Shown: piece after piece, positions 17,901 to 28,063 of the stretch
Layout: every line of letters starts with the position of its first letter
Numbering within the stretch: the first letter of the stretch is position 1
Source of the DNA: Rhyzopertha dominica
Lineage: Eukaryota; Arthropoda; Insecta; Coleoptera; Bostrichidae
DNA length: 64,000 nt
Direction: 5' to 3'
NCBI GenBank assembly: GCA_025024175.1
Contig: QCXZ01000138.1
Span: forward strand, 47,463,092-47,527,091
Notes under the pieces: model-generated
The model's database searches: none
What the model was told of the DNA's origin: nothing
The model's input: the letters and a program-made list of their open reading frames with translations, nothing else
Position numbers and translations under genes: made by a program

Positions 17901-20900
17901 ATTTGCAGGAAGATGCACTCTGCTGATGGTTATTTTCTTGTATAACCTTAAACCCAAGCCTGTAAAGTCTAATTTCCTTTTTAAACTAGCTTGCTTCTTT
18001 TTTAACCTGTTCTGTATATAAGTTAATATTTTCTCTTGAAAACTTTGACAAAATGTTATTAGTCTGACGTTTCGATTACACCTGCAATCTTTGTCAAAGA
18101 CGAAGAACCTCAAAATTTCCCTAACACAAGTTCTGTAATAAATCCCATTGAATTATATCATAGTAAAATCCCACAAGTACTGCTCAGTGTTAGGCAAAAG
18201 TCAATTATACCCTATTAGGCTGTAGGTTACGACAAGAATCCCTTCTGGTGGCACAAATCATCGGAAGTCCACACATCAGTAATAGAAGTAGCATATAAAG
18301 ACCGTTTGAGGGGATGGATAAGCTCATTCAAAAACCCAATGAAATTGGAGCTTCAGCGCATCGTATATCAAAATCTCACATTTGCTAAATCCAACGTAAC
18401 AGTCCCTAGCAATCCGGCTAGTTGGAACGCTAAAGACATCGAAATGAATATGTACGTCCATGTCTTAAAAGTCCCTGCAATGCATGGACTCGGGATAAGT
18501 TTCGAAAGCATCAGTGGAGGAGCAATTCTAGATGTGAGATTCTTACATTCAGATCGACTGTTACTGTTACCTTATCCTTTACAGTTTGTGATATTGCATG
18601 AAATGAGACCAGTATTGGATGATTTTGTAAAAGGAAATGCCATTACTGTTAGTTCTGACAAAAAATACGTTTCGCTAGCACTTAATCCCAAGCAAGATGC
18701 ACTGTATTACATGGCTGTGCTACCTAACAAAAAGATGGTGAGTTTCATTGTTTTCTTGTCTTTAGATTCATGCTATTTCTTTAGTTATCACAAACAAATG
18801 AGCTCATTACGGTATTTTACGAGGCCGCTTTCGAAATCATGACTTGTGCACGGTGGATTACTTCAGATCGTGAATGGTCCAATGGAGCATGCCGAGTAAA
18901 TAAATATTACGTGTACCTTGAATCCCAAAATCAAAAGTTTTCTCCACAGATAGGAGTTTCCGATCGAAATCAAATACAGTGCAAATGCTATCACTCTTCC
19001 CTATTTGGTGGGATGTATTTCAACACTAAACATAGGATTGAGCATATCGACACTGTGTCTGTAGTTCTTGGCCTTCATGTTAGTTACGTCATATATGGAA
19101 CAGTATGTGTAGTCTTTGCTTTGTACTGCATATTGCTAACATGTTTTACTGGAAAAAAAGAACTGGTGGTAAGTATAAACACACAGTTCATTAATTACTG
19201 TTCCTAACAGAGAAAATGTGGTCACTTATATCATTTATTTTATGTTACTTTCTGATAGGGCTTTTTAAATCTTATATTAAGAGGGGCATTTACTTGGAGC
19301 GATCGGGCAAAATGTAAACTATGCAACCCATGTTACCAGCGGGACATGGGACGTAAAAGGGTAGCCGATAGGTTGAAATTACGCTAAGATCAGACGGGCT
19401 AAACTAATATTCGGAAAATTACTGACTGTAGCGTGTGCATAAAAAAGTAAGCATGATATTAGTAACTTACTATGATATTATACCAGGTTATTCAAAATAT
19501 GGAATAACCCATTTATTTCTGTAAATATGAACTATATAACATTTCATTTTAACTGCATGTCGACTATGATTTTTGGAGGAACTTTTATAATAATTTTCAT
19601 TCCGCCTCCCCATTGCTTCGGCAGACAGTAAATTAATGTGAAAGAGCTTTTAACATTAAACTTGTCACGTGTAATGAGACATACAATGTTAGAAATCCAG
19701 TCATATCGGAATAGATCGTATACCGCTCAATCATTCCCGACAGGTTTGCATCTTAGCCTCACTGTTCTCTGGATACCATGCGACGGATCTGGTGGGGATG
19801 GGCATTCGCATTCCGCTCTCTTGACGGGCTCGTGCGAAAGGGTTTGCGGTTTTAGATTTTTTGAATGTTTTTACTTATTTATCGTGCTCATTTTTTTGGT
19901 AGTGTACAAAGAAATATGTAGCTACAACGTGGAGTTCGAATTTTTCGTTTATGTGCCTTAGTTTTCGAGATATAACTCGCCAAAAATACGCATTTTTAAG
20001 CAAAATATAACAACACATATTTACATTACCGTACCAAATTCTGAAAAAACTCGAACTCTACGTTGTAGCTACATCTTTTGTCATTGCCGTGTCGAAATTT
20101 CACTTCGAAAAAGTTTCGAATAACTCGGTAAAATGTAAAACGGTAGGTGCTTAAAATGACCCGATTCGCTCTAGGTAAACGCCCCTCTTAAATTAAAACA
20201 AAAAATCAAATTATAAATTGGTGCAATAGAAGCTGGGTTCCAATCAGTTTAAAATTTTGAATCTAGAAGTCAAGCCCTCAAAGTTAATATATATTAATAT
20301 ATTTAGAAGAAGGGTTTTTGTACTTCAGTGCCGTCATACTAAGTGAACAAATGCTTTAAGGGAATATGTAGCAAAATAAAGTATTTTGGTTCTTTTCATA
20401 TAGTAGTAAAGCCCGGTCGGTTTTGCTATACGCGCGGATCTCCGAACGATTATAATGTTTTCTAAGCGATTCATCGTAAAAGTCAATAAGCGGGTATGTT
20501 TTCTTCAATGTGCACCTTTTTTCCGGGAAACTGACCGGGCTCTCGAAATGATATTTTTGGTATTGTCTGGTACGAAAATTCAGGAACTACTTTGTATACA
20601 AATCATATAATATATATTTTGTTTTCNAGGAAAATGTGTACTACCTAAGCGATAATTTACGTAAAGATCTATATGCGTATTTATTGATTGTGCGCACTAA
20701 AGATAAGAAGAATGCCGGAACTACTTCAAATGTTTGTATTAGAGTCTCCGGAACAGAATATCATAGCAGGGTATGTTCTGCTTTTGCTTGTTCAACATGC
20801 TGCAAGAATTTTTTTTGTTTTCTAATCAGAATCGGAGGATGACGGCTGCGACTTTGCTTTGACTTTTGTTGCTTGTAGCATAGCATAAACTATTGTTGTC

Positions 20901-23900
20901 TGTTTAAAATTTTGCTTGATTGCCTCCGTATGCTGTAAAGCTATTAAGCAGTTGCATTTTCATCTAACAAAAACCGTTACGCAAGAACTAATCGGAACTC
21001 TATAACAAATCGTATATATTCCTAAATGCGATGACAAGATCTATCGAATAAAATAACAAACTTACTTTTACGGTGACGATTGTCATATGACACCCCGTAT
21101 ATCTTTTCACACCATTTGATAGCTATTTTGCTTCTAACTATGAATATGTATGACATCCCCTATTTTAGAGTAGTATAAGGAATAATAATAATAAATAAAA
21201 ATTGCGATATCCAATTAATTTCAAGGAAAGCTTAATTACCTATAATATCACGGCTTGTCGGTCAGTTCAGATTTGATTAGAAGTTAGCTAGCTGCTTAAA
21301 TAAAAAAAAAATCCAACAAGGTATTTCCAAAACTAGAAAAAACTTGGATCAATTTGGAAATTTCTCGAGAAACAGAGGTACCTTTAGACCAGACTACAAG
21401 AAATGAATATAATGCGATGCAGTTAGTCCTCGAGTAACTGTTGGTCCGTAGATAACCATTCGGCAAATAGCCAATGAAAAATAATATTTCGATTTTGAAA
21501 GAGAACAAGCTGCATTCATTTAGGATTCATGTACTCTACACCAAGCATTGTTTCCTCGAAATTATGTAGAACGAGTAAATTTTACAGCCTGGTTAAGCGG
21601 TCTCGCGAAATTAAGATTTTACGTCGCATTTTGTGGACAGAACGAGTAAATCCTCATAATTTTTACTACTGGTCAGAACATAATCCTCAGTGGTTTCGGG
21701 AAAGTACGTTTCCAAATTTTTCCGAAATTAATTTGTGTAGTTGCATAATAATTGGACCAATGCTTTACGATGGCATGTTCACGTCCAAAATATATTTAGG
21801 AAGAATCAAACGAATCTTTATTATTATTTATTACATGGCGTTTTGAATGTTAACTTTTGATGTATACATTGTGGTCCATAAAGTAATGGTATACAGTAAA
21901 ACCAAAATTTAGCCAAATTTATCTTAGTCCAAAAGAAAATATTGACAAAGATGCAGGTTGTTAAAATCCATGTCTATGCTATGCTGTCTGCACGGCAACC
22001 AACTACAGACAGATCTGTTTCGTTGTTGTTACAACTCGTCAGTGTAGTTTAGGTCTAATGCAGACAGCATGACATAGAACTGGTTTTGCCTATACACCAA
22101 AGGCTTGGTATGACGTTAGTAGAAAATTAGATTCAATCTGTCAGCATTACACTGACATGATGGGTAGTACTTCCTAAAGGAAGTGACCTGTATTCTGCCA
22201 AGTTGGCATGCATCTGCATAAGTCAACTTTTTTATTTTTAATTTTTTTAATCACTAGATAATATATCGACTGCTAGTTGCACGTGGCGCCATCTACAGTA
22301 CTATTATTTACGGATCACCCTGTATACGCCGCTTTCACCTCGAATATGAATAGAGCTTTGGTGATATAATGGCTTGCTATCACTATAACTTTCTCTTATA
22401 CTTTATATATGGTTTGTTATACGTTATTAAATAAAAATAAAAAGGTTAGAACATGGCGAATACGAAATTGAAATAACTGGTATAATTTCTCATAAGAGTC
22501 CGAAACACCATTGGTGTGGATAATACTTGTCCACAATATGAATGTAGTTATGCCAGCATCAATTTAAACTTAATCATTTAATAGAAAACAAAAACTATTG
22601 CATCAGTATGCAGTTAGACATGTGTATGTTGTATAAAACTCTAAAACTCACTGATAGAGTTATGATATGATAATACAGGTCCACGTTCTAAACTACCCAG
22701 ATCCTGAAAAACGACTTTTGCAACGAGGAAGTGAAGACTGGTTTGTGATGTCCACCACTAGACATTTAGGAGAAATAGAAAAAATCAAGATATGGTTTGA
22801 CGGAATCGGAAACGATTCCTCTTGGTAATAAAATACACATTGGTTTCCTCCGTTAAAAATTGGGTCTTGTAGGTTTTGTCTTAACATCGACATGTATGAC
22901 TTGCAAGAGAAACGGCACTGGTATTTCGAAGTGGAGCAATATTTTTCGGTGATGCCTGGTGGTGTAAGCAAGTGTACAGTTACTCCTTCTAGTGCGGTAG
23001 ACAATAAGGAAGAAACGGGAAAGGTGATAAAATGGATTAGGCTCTACAAGGATGCTCTCTCCAAGCACACGTGGAATTTGGTTTATGAGTACGTTTTAAA
23101 ATCTAGTCGTCAATAATGTCTTGCACAATAATTTCAGACCAGATGTTGAAAGTTTCTGCAAATTGAAGAAGCTTACTGTGGTATTTTCTATGATAGTAAC
23201 AACCTACGGAGTTTCGTTACTATTTTATGGTGTTCCCCATTTTAAGCTTACTGATGGAATCTCTTACTATGGCCATGTTTTCATGCACTACACTGTTGTT
23301 CTTATAGCTATTGGAAGTTCAATCATATCCTTCGTTTTAAACTTTGCGGTTGTTTATTTGTTTAGGTGGTGAGTTACCTCATTTTTTAATGAACTTCCAA
23401 CTCAGAGCTTTGCAGACATTCGCAAGTACAGTTTCCCAAGGAGAATGTTATAGGTAACAAAATGCACAAGTTTAACTTTAAAGGCACAGCAGCGGCTTGG
23501 TAAGTTTACATTTTTACTACACAGGTTTATAACTGTAAGTCTACCTAGGTTTCTGTGTGGCGCAATTATAGTTGTTTCGTTAACGTTACTGGTTGTCTGT
23601 GGTTTCTGGGTTCCTTTTGTAACCAGTACCTTGTGGCTTCTGTCTGGTATTGGTGCATTACTTCAGAGTGCTATAATTTGGGAACATGTTTACATTTACC
23701 TGGAAAATACTCTTGAAAACACATCCAAAATATTGAAAAAAGTGTGTAGTAGATTAATTGCGTTTTGAACTGACCAACACGGGTTTGTAGGCAATTGGAA
23801 TAAATTACCAAAGAATACTAAAGGAAGTTGAACGCCAAAGGCAATTTCTCTTTAAAAAATTTGGTGATTTGCTTTTACGACCTTTTTTCAGCAAGGTTTA

Positions 23901-26900
23901 CCGATTTCTGTTGGATGATGACGTTTTGGTAAGTCGATCCACAAAAATAAGAAGAAGCCACCTGACAGTTGTTTACAGAAAAAGAGGATGCGGGAAATTA
24001 AACGTGCGGAATTTTTTGAACTAATTGCAGATCTAATAGTGTTCGTGATCTATATGCTCCTTCTATATATCGTAATACTATCAAACAGGGATCCACTATT
24101 AGTGAAAAGTCACAACCAAATCGAAAGCCTTATAATATTCGCGGAATTTAACAGAGGAATGACGTTGGAAGATGTAGCACTCGAAGAAGAGTAAGCATCA
24201 ACATTAGGATTACTACTTCTAACCCCACCTTCTCTAATAACAATACTAATACCTTGTAGTTGCTTTTTGAAGATTCAATAAAAAATTAAAAAAATGCAAT
24301 AATATATAGGGTAGGTATTCCATTTAAAGTAACAACGCACGGCGTGAGTGGGGAGGAATGAACCAAATACAACACTGTATACGTTAGCGTTTTCTTAATT
24401 TTAGCGCTCTTACAACAAATGTCCAAAAGTGCCGCCATTGCTTGTTATCAGTACAGTTAAAACTCACTTTGCTAAGGCTTTAAAGATACGGAAGTTGTTA
24501 AAATAAAAGAATTTGCTAACTTAATTGTCGTTTTGCATAAAAAAACTCGGGTGTATGTTTAATCAATATTTTTTAGCAAAATATTGAATCTGCTAAATCC
24601 CTTGTAACTGGCAACATAAAAAATTTGTAATAATTAATATTTTTGGTAATAAATTATTTTGTTACAATTTACTTAAAACATTGTAGACAGTTGCAAACAA
24701 AGAACCATTATTTAATTTGTTTATTAAGCTTTAGTTCCGCCAAAAAATTGAAAACATTTTAAATATGACTAGCAAATGCCCAAAGAGTTATATGTATCAT
24801 ATACTCAAATGATTTCGACAAATATATCGATTCTAAATTTCGTCAGCATTGCTGGATGTTTGCAATTTTCTACAAGATCAGTAAATTATGCAAATTTATA
24901 TTTTTAATTAATTTGCAGACCTCCAAGAGCTTAGCAAAGATAGAGTTATTATTTTGATTACAAAATTAATTTATAAATATATTTGAAGAAATTTGGAATC
25001 ATTTTTAATTTAAGGCTATTTTACTGGTCGATTATAGTATGCTTTTGTTATCCACATTAACTTATTGATGTTGTTGATTTTTTTATATTAAATTCAGTTT
25101 GTGGGCTATATCATTTCAATCATATTTTTTCCTATCTTGTAGCGTAAAAATCCAATATAGCGCCCGTAAGAAAATCATAAGCATTAGGATCACAAAACGT
25201 GAGCACATTTTAGGCCAAAAATTTTCAACACGTTTATTTGAAGGTTCGTGTTAAGTTATGTAAATGCCTAACAATTTATTACAATTGCTTTGATAATAAA
25301 ACAACAATCTAAAAACCAAAAAATTTACTTTTTACGAAATATTTAAAAAACTAATCCCTTAAACTACATGAAAATGTGTAACTTTTTTCTCATTTAACCG
25401 ACTTTGTATTCGTATTTTAATTATACAAACTTGACAATAAATGTTCAGTCAATATCACAATAAATTAAGATTATTAAAACAACTGACTAATCTAATGTTT
25501 CAATATCAAACGTGGCAAATTTGATTTTCCGAAAAATTGAATACATGTAGAACCTAAGATAAAATTGTGTATTACACTACTTGAAAACAAATTAAATTCG
25601 AAATAGAACATAAGAGTTTTTTATTTAGATTATTTTCGTGTATAAATTACATGCAATGAGTTTAATCCATTCCTTCCGATTCACCCTGTATTTTTTAAAT
25701 ATGCAACCCTACAACCCGGACAAGTGTGTTATAAAGCTTTTTTTGTAATTTAAATAGTATAAAGGGATTAAGAAAGAAACACGCAGGGATAGCTTATCAT
25801 GTATACAATTATTGTAATTCATTGAACGGCAATATTTGCACAGTCCATTCCAACTGACAGGTGATTCTGAGCAGTTGGAGATTTCTTCTTCGCTCACGTT
25901 TCACCCACTACTGTGGTGGGCATCTTCAGAGCTGAGTTCATCATAGACATAGTTGTTTCCGTGCGAGCACAGACAAATACGATGACCTCAACTCTGAAGA
26001 TGCTTACTACAGCGGTGGGTGAAACATCATCGAGGGAGAAATTGCCCCGATCACGGCCAACTAACTCAGAATCAGCTAACATTACAGACTTAGGATCCAG
26101 AGCAGATTTCCTTCACTTAAGTTTAATAATCTTTCAGTTTATTTACCTATATCAACGAGACTGTTATACCAGCAATACAATCGCTCCACTGGTACGGCAC
26201 TTGGTATCAGTCAGAACCGGGTCTATTGGCGGATTTCAGCAACAAAATTTTGGGTGTAGCAACTTTACGTCAGCACCGTGTAAGAGACAACGCTTATCGC
26301 TTCTCGCTGAACAATGCAGCATACCGCAGCTATGATGAGTGTTGGCGCAGAAAAACCATACCCGTTGAAGTAAGACGAACCGATGAATTTTGGAACTTCC
26401 GAGATGATGGAGCAGCTATAATAGGTAGATTATTTAAAAGAAATCATGAGACACTCACTCGATTTTTAGGTGATATGCATTACTATCCTCCTGGAGGATA
26501 CATGGTGCCGTTGGGTCGTACTACAACCAATATCCATATTAATCTTGAGTATCTTCAAACAAAGAATTGGATTTCTAAGGAAACTAGAGCTGTTTTCGTG
26601 GAGTTTTTGGCCTATAACGTCAACTACAATGTTTTCAACTCGATAAGTATAGTATTCGAGAGAACTGCTATTGGGTTTTATGAAAAATCGTACTTTGTAA
26701 TTTAATACTGGATTCCAAGCTAAACAGTTTTACCCTAGTTATTTTTTTCAGATTAGAACTGGTAGATTCCTCTTTACAAGCAGCGAAGTGAGATCTATGA
26801 TTCTACTCGTATTTTCCGCATTCTTGATAATAACCTTGGTGATCTTATCAAAGAATTTGTTTAAAATATATAAAACTGGGAAAAGTTACTTCAAAATCAT

Positions 26901-28002
26901 GTGGAATTATGTTGATGCAGCAATAATAGCTATGAGCTTTGCGTGCATAATTTTGTTCCTACAGAGGATAGGAATGATACTCAGTTTCCTGAGAAGAGTA
27001 GAGCAAATGAAAAATAACGAACATGTCAGCTATTCCAAGCTGTTCTTTGTCGAAGACTTGATTTGCGTTCTGGGTGGAATTTTAATATGCATTGCAACCG
27101 TGAGACTTTGGAAATTCCTAAGATTTTCGCCTAGATTTGTTGTGCTAGAAAAGACTTTACTTTATGCTGCTATCCCATTACTTGCTTTACTCTTCTTCCA
27201 CATGTTACTCGTGTTGGCATTCGCAAATGCCGGACTCGTGTTTTTTGGACTTTACTCAAAGGGATTCCGCGACGTAACAAGCTCAGTCAGTACCTTAGTG
27301 TTCCATTCCTTAGGTTTATACCCTGATTTCGATTTCGACACAATGACAAATCAGCACTCAGGTTTTGGGATCGTGTACTACATATCATACATGCTCCTCA
27401 TCATGGTCATCTATTCCGTTTACGTGACGATTATCATGATTGCGAGCGAGCAAAGCAGGACAGAATTCTCAAATCAAACACAATACTACACGATGCAAAG
27501 GTATGTCAGAGACGTGGGTTCGTATTACTTAGAACTCCTACGTGTTAGACTGAAAAGGGACAGATTAAGAGGTGGTACGGATCAAAGCACTCCAAGAGTT
27601 AGGAAAATTTATCCCAAAGCACTGGAACATCGCTACGCCGACTGCGTAACCACCACAACAACGAGAATGAACGCTATGGCCACAGTAGCTAAGGCAGTAG
27701 TTAAGACTCGATATTTTCCAAATGAAGACATCGATTATCAACTTATGGCTGAAGTGGTTTCGTGCCTGACTGTTCCTCATAAATTAGGCGAATCAAAGGA
27801 CGAAATATTTATTGTTTCGGATGATGCCAAGGATGTCACTTTAGTTGATGATTACAGGTTGTTACAGATGGAAGCTGTTGTTGAAAGCATGTTAGCTGTT
27901 AGGAGTGACCAGATGTGTCCAGTCACTTTGCCAAAGTTTGATTACATTGCTGAAAGCTTGGAAGTTGTTCTAGATCTTATAAGTGGAATAAATATTGTAT
28001 GA
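11921..28002 (+). CDS. Polycystin-1-like receptor (PKD1 family), complete 26-exon model
   Basis: Large membrane protein of the polycystin-1 family. Family members act in ciliary or sensory membranes, usually with a polycystin-2 type channel subunit. Exons, all phase-consistent: 11921-11984, 12036-12087, 12139-12269, 12320-12462, 13305-13527, 15114-15261, 15334-15557, 15610-15774, 15858-16003, 16044-16286, 16368-16534, 16850-17038, 17104-17275, 17329-17565, 18219-18737, 18785-19168, 20630-20770, 22679-22824, 22873-23088, 23138-23365, 23416-23499, 23549-23741, 23791-23928, 23979-24190, 26138-26696, 26752-28002. Total 6,375 nt, or 2,125 codons with stop. Order: hydrophobic N terminus, REJ-like ectodomain, GAIN/GPS, TM1, PLAT, TM2-TM6, polycystin (TOP) domain, TM7-TM11, short cytoplasmic tail. 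The two weakest junctions are the acceptor before 16850 (an N is nearby) and the donor at 17038 (17029 is an alternative). The first exon is the least certain part of the model. Confidence 0.87.
12815..13030. repeat. Dispersed repeat A, copy 2
   Basis: Same orientation as 2540-2800, with shared words attcaacataaat, agtaattaatgaagtattta and ctgtgaaataaagaccc. It lies in the intron between 12462 and 13305 of the polycystin-1-like gene. Confidence 0.7.
13785..15060 (-). mobile_element. Non-LTR retrotransposon (LINE) fragment
   Basis: Minus-strand reverse transcriptase remnant in the intron between 13527 and 15114 of the polycystin-1-like gene. Translated pieces include [18 protein letters not shown] and FLLFADDI (with a stop after it), which are the RT B-loop and the catalytic ADD motif. 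[19 protein letters not shown] follows, typical of the RT thumb and connection. Stops interrupt the frame and the 5' part is missing. Ends are approximate. Confidence 0.8.
17856..18113 (-). repeat. Penelope-type repeat scrap with hairpin plus GAAACGTC
   Basis: Minus strand: the words tttgacaaagattgcagg and tgtaatcgaaacgtcagac recur at 63029-63080 (plus) and, weakly, at 30485-30530 (minus). The hairpin GATT...AATC sits directly before GAAACGTC. It lies in the intron before exon 18219 of the polycystin-1-like gene. An 85-codon minus-strand ORF overlaps it, and I do not recognise that ORF. Confidence 0.5.
18785..19168 (+). other. GPS motif and TM1 exon of the polycystin-1-like protein
   Basis: This exon encodes [18 protein letters not shown] and then [11 protein letters not shown], the paired Cys/Trp pattern of a G-protein-coupled receptor proteolysis site, followed by a hydrophobic helix (about 19054-19150) and GKKELV. 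The usual cleavage triplet His-Leu-Thr appears here as His-Ser-Ser, so the nucleophile position may still be a Ser. Cleavage is plausible but not assured. Confidence 0.8.
19281..20187 (+). mobile_element. TTAA-flanked MITE, copy 1 (piggyBac-like, 907 bp)
   Basis: Flanked by TTAA at 19277-19280 and 20188-20191. The ends are inverted repeats: gaggggcatttacttggagc at the left and gctctaggtaaacgcccctc at the right. An internal inverted pair near 19917 and 20058 contains gtagctacaacgt. No transposase is present. The same element occurs reversed at 58601-59517. Assignment to piggyBac rests only on the TTAA target. It sits in the polycystin-1-like intron 19169-20629. Confidence 0.85.
21600..21800 (+). 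pseudogene. Transposase fragment (DUF4817/DDE insect family)
   Basis: Translated words [21 protein letters not shown] and IIIGPML correspond to the middle of the insect mariner-like transposase whose other parts appear at 43931-44420 and 46260-46616. It is short and isolated in the 20770-22679 intron, and is dead. Confidence 0.6.
21867..22325. repeat. Dispersed repeat C with repeat D nested inside
   Basis: The outer parts (gtccataaagtaatgg, cttagtccaaaa, atattgacaa at the left; gtggcgccatctacagta and ccctgtata at the right) match 41850-42145. The middle (about 21968-22240) instead belongs to the repeat family at 54270-54625, with words catgctgtctgc, tggttttgcctatacacc and acttcctaaagg. This suggests insertion of one element into another. 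Confidence 0.6.
24191..26137. other. Large AT-rich intron of the polycystin-1-like gene
   Basis: The last long intron of the gene, between exons 24190 and 26138. It is mostly AT-rich DNA with no ORF I can assign. At its 3' end it carries the inverted pair of hammerhead-like motifs at 25895-26045. Confidence 0.6.
25895..26045. repeat. Inverted pair of hammerhead-like motifs
   Basis: On the minus strand (about 25933-25898), ctgaagatgcccacc is followed by a hairpin and gtgaaacgt. On the plus strand (about 26003-26035), ctgaagatgcttac is followed by gtgggtgaaacatc. Both show CTGAAGA, a short hairpin and GAAAC, facing away from each other. Similar pairs lie at 52130-52535 and 53110-53240. Confidence 0.6.
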
Positions 28003-28057
28003 TGTGCAATAGGTTATAAGTGGTAAATAATTAAGGATGTGTAAGAATTTGTAGTTC

Positions 28058-28063
28058 AATAAA
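28058..28063 (+). terminator. Poly(A) signal of the polycystin-1-like gene
   Basis: AATAAA begins 56 nt after the stop codon at 28000-28002, the only good polyadenylation signal close to the end of the gene. Confidence 0.6.

Larger units (their letters stand above)
12036..18737 (+). other. REJ-like and GAIN ectodomain of the polycystin-1-like protein
   Basis: The ectodomain shows the signatures of REJ (receptor for egg jelly) modules. Exon 13305-13527 has ISGGSLRAV followed by VDGRES, the form of the GG-x-R repeat start in polycystins. Exon 15334-15557 has [10 protein letters not shown] and [12 protein letters not shown]. Exons 15610-16003 read [21 protein letters not shown] and AILSVKMRD. 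Further exons (16044-18737) are predicted to form the helical and sheet parts of a GAIN fold leading to the GPS. No leucine-rich repeats, lectin domain or PKD tandem repeats are visible, so the ectodomain is much shorter than in vertebrate PKD1. Confidence 0.72.
20630..23088 (+). other. PLAT/LH2 domain exons of the polycystin-1-like protein
   Basis: Three exons (20630-20770, 22679-22824, 22873-23088) encode [20 protein letters not shown] and [12 protein letters not shown], then [10 protein letters not shown] and a segment ending WYFEVEQYF. This is the order of strands in a PLAT (lipoxygenase-like) beta sandwich. It follows TM1, as in polycystin-1, and is expected to sit at the inner membrane face. 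The 20770-22679 intron holds transposase and repeat fragments. Confidence 0.82.
23138..28002 (+). other. TM2-TM11 and polycystin (TOP) domain of the polycystin-1-like protein
   Basis: Hydrophobic segments in order: [61 protein letters not shown] and [16 protein letters not shown]. Exon 26138-26696 then carries the extracellular polycystin domain, with [22 protein letters not shown] and [11 protein letters not shown]. Five more helices follow in 26752-28002. The pore-helix region reads [13 protein letters not shown], without the LGD-type filter of polycystin-2 channels, as is usual for PKD1-type subunits. Confidence 0.85.

Noticed and set aside
26226..26705. Separate 159-codon gene
   Set aside because: It is the exon encoding the polycystin domain, in phase with both neighbouring exons.
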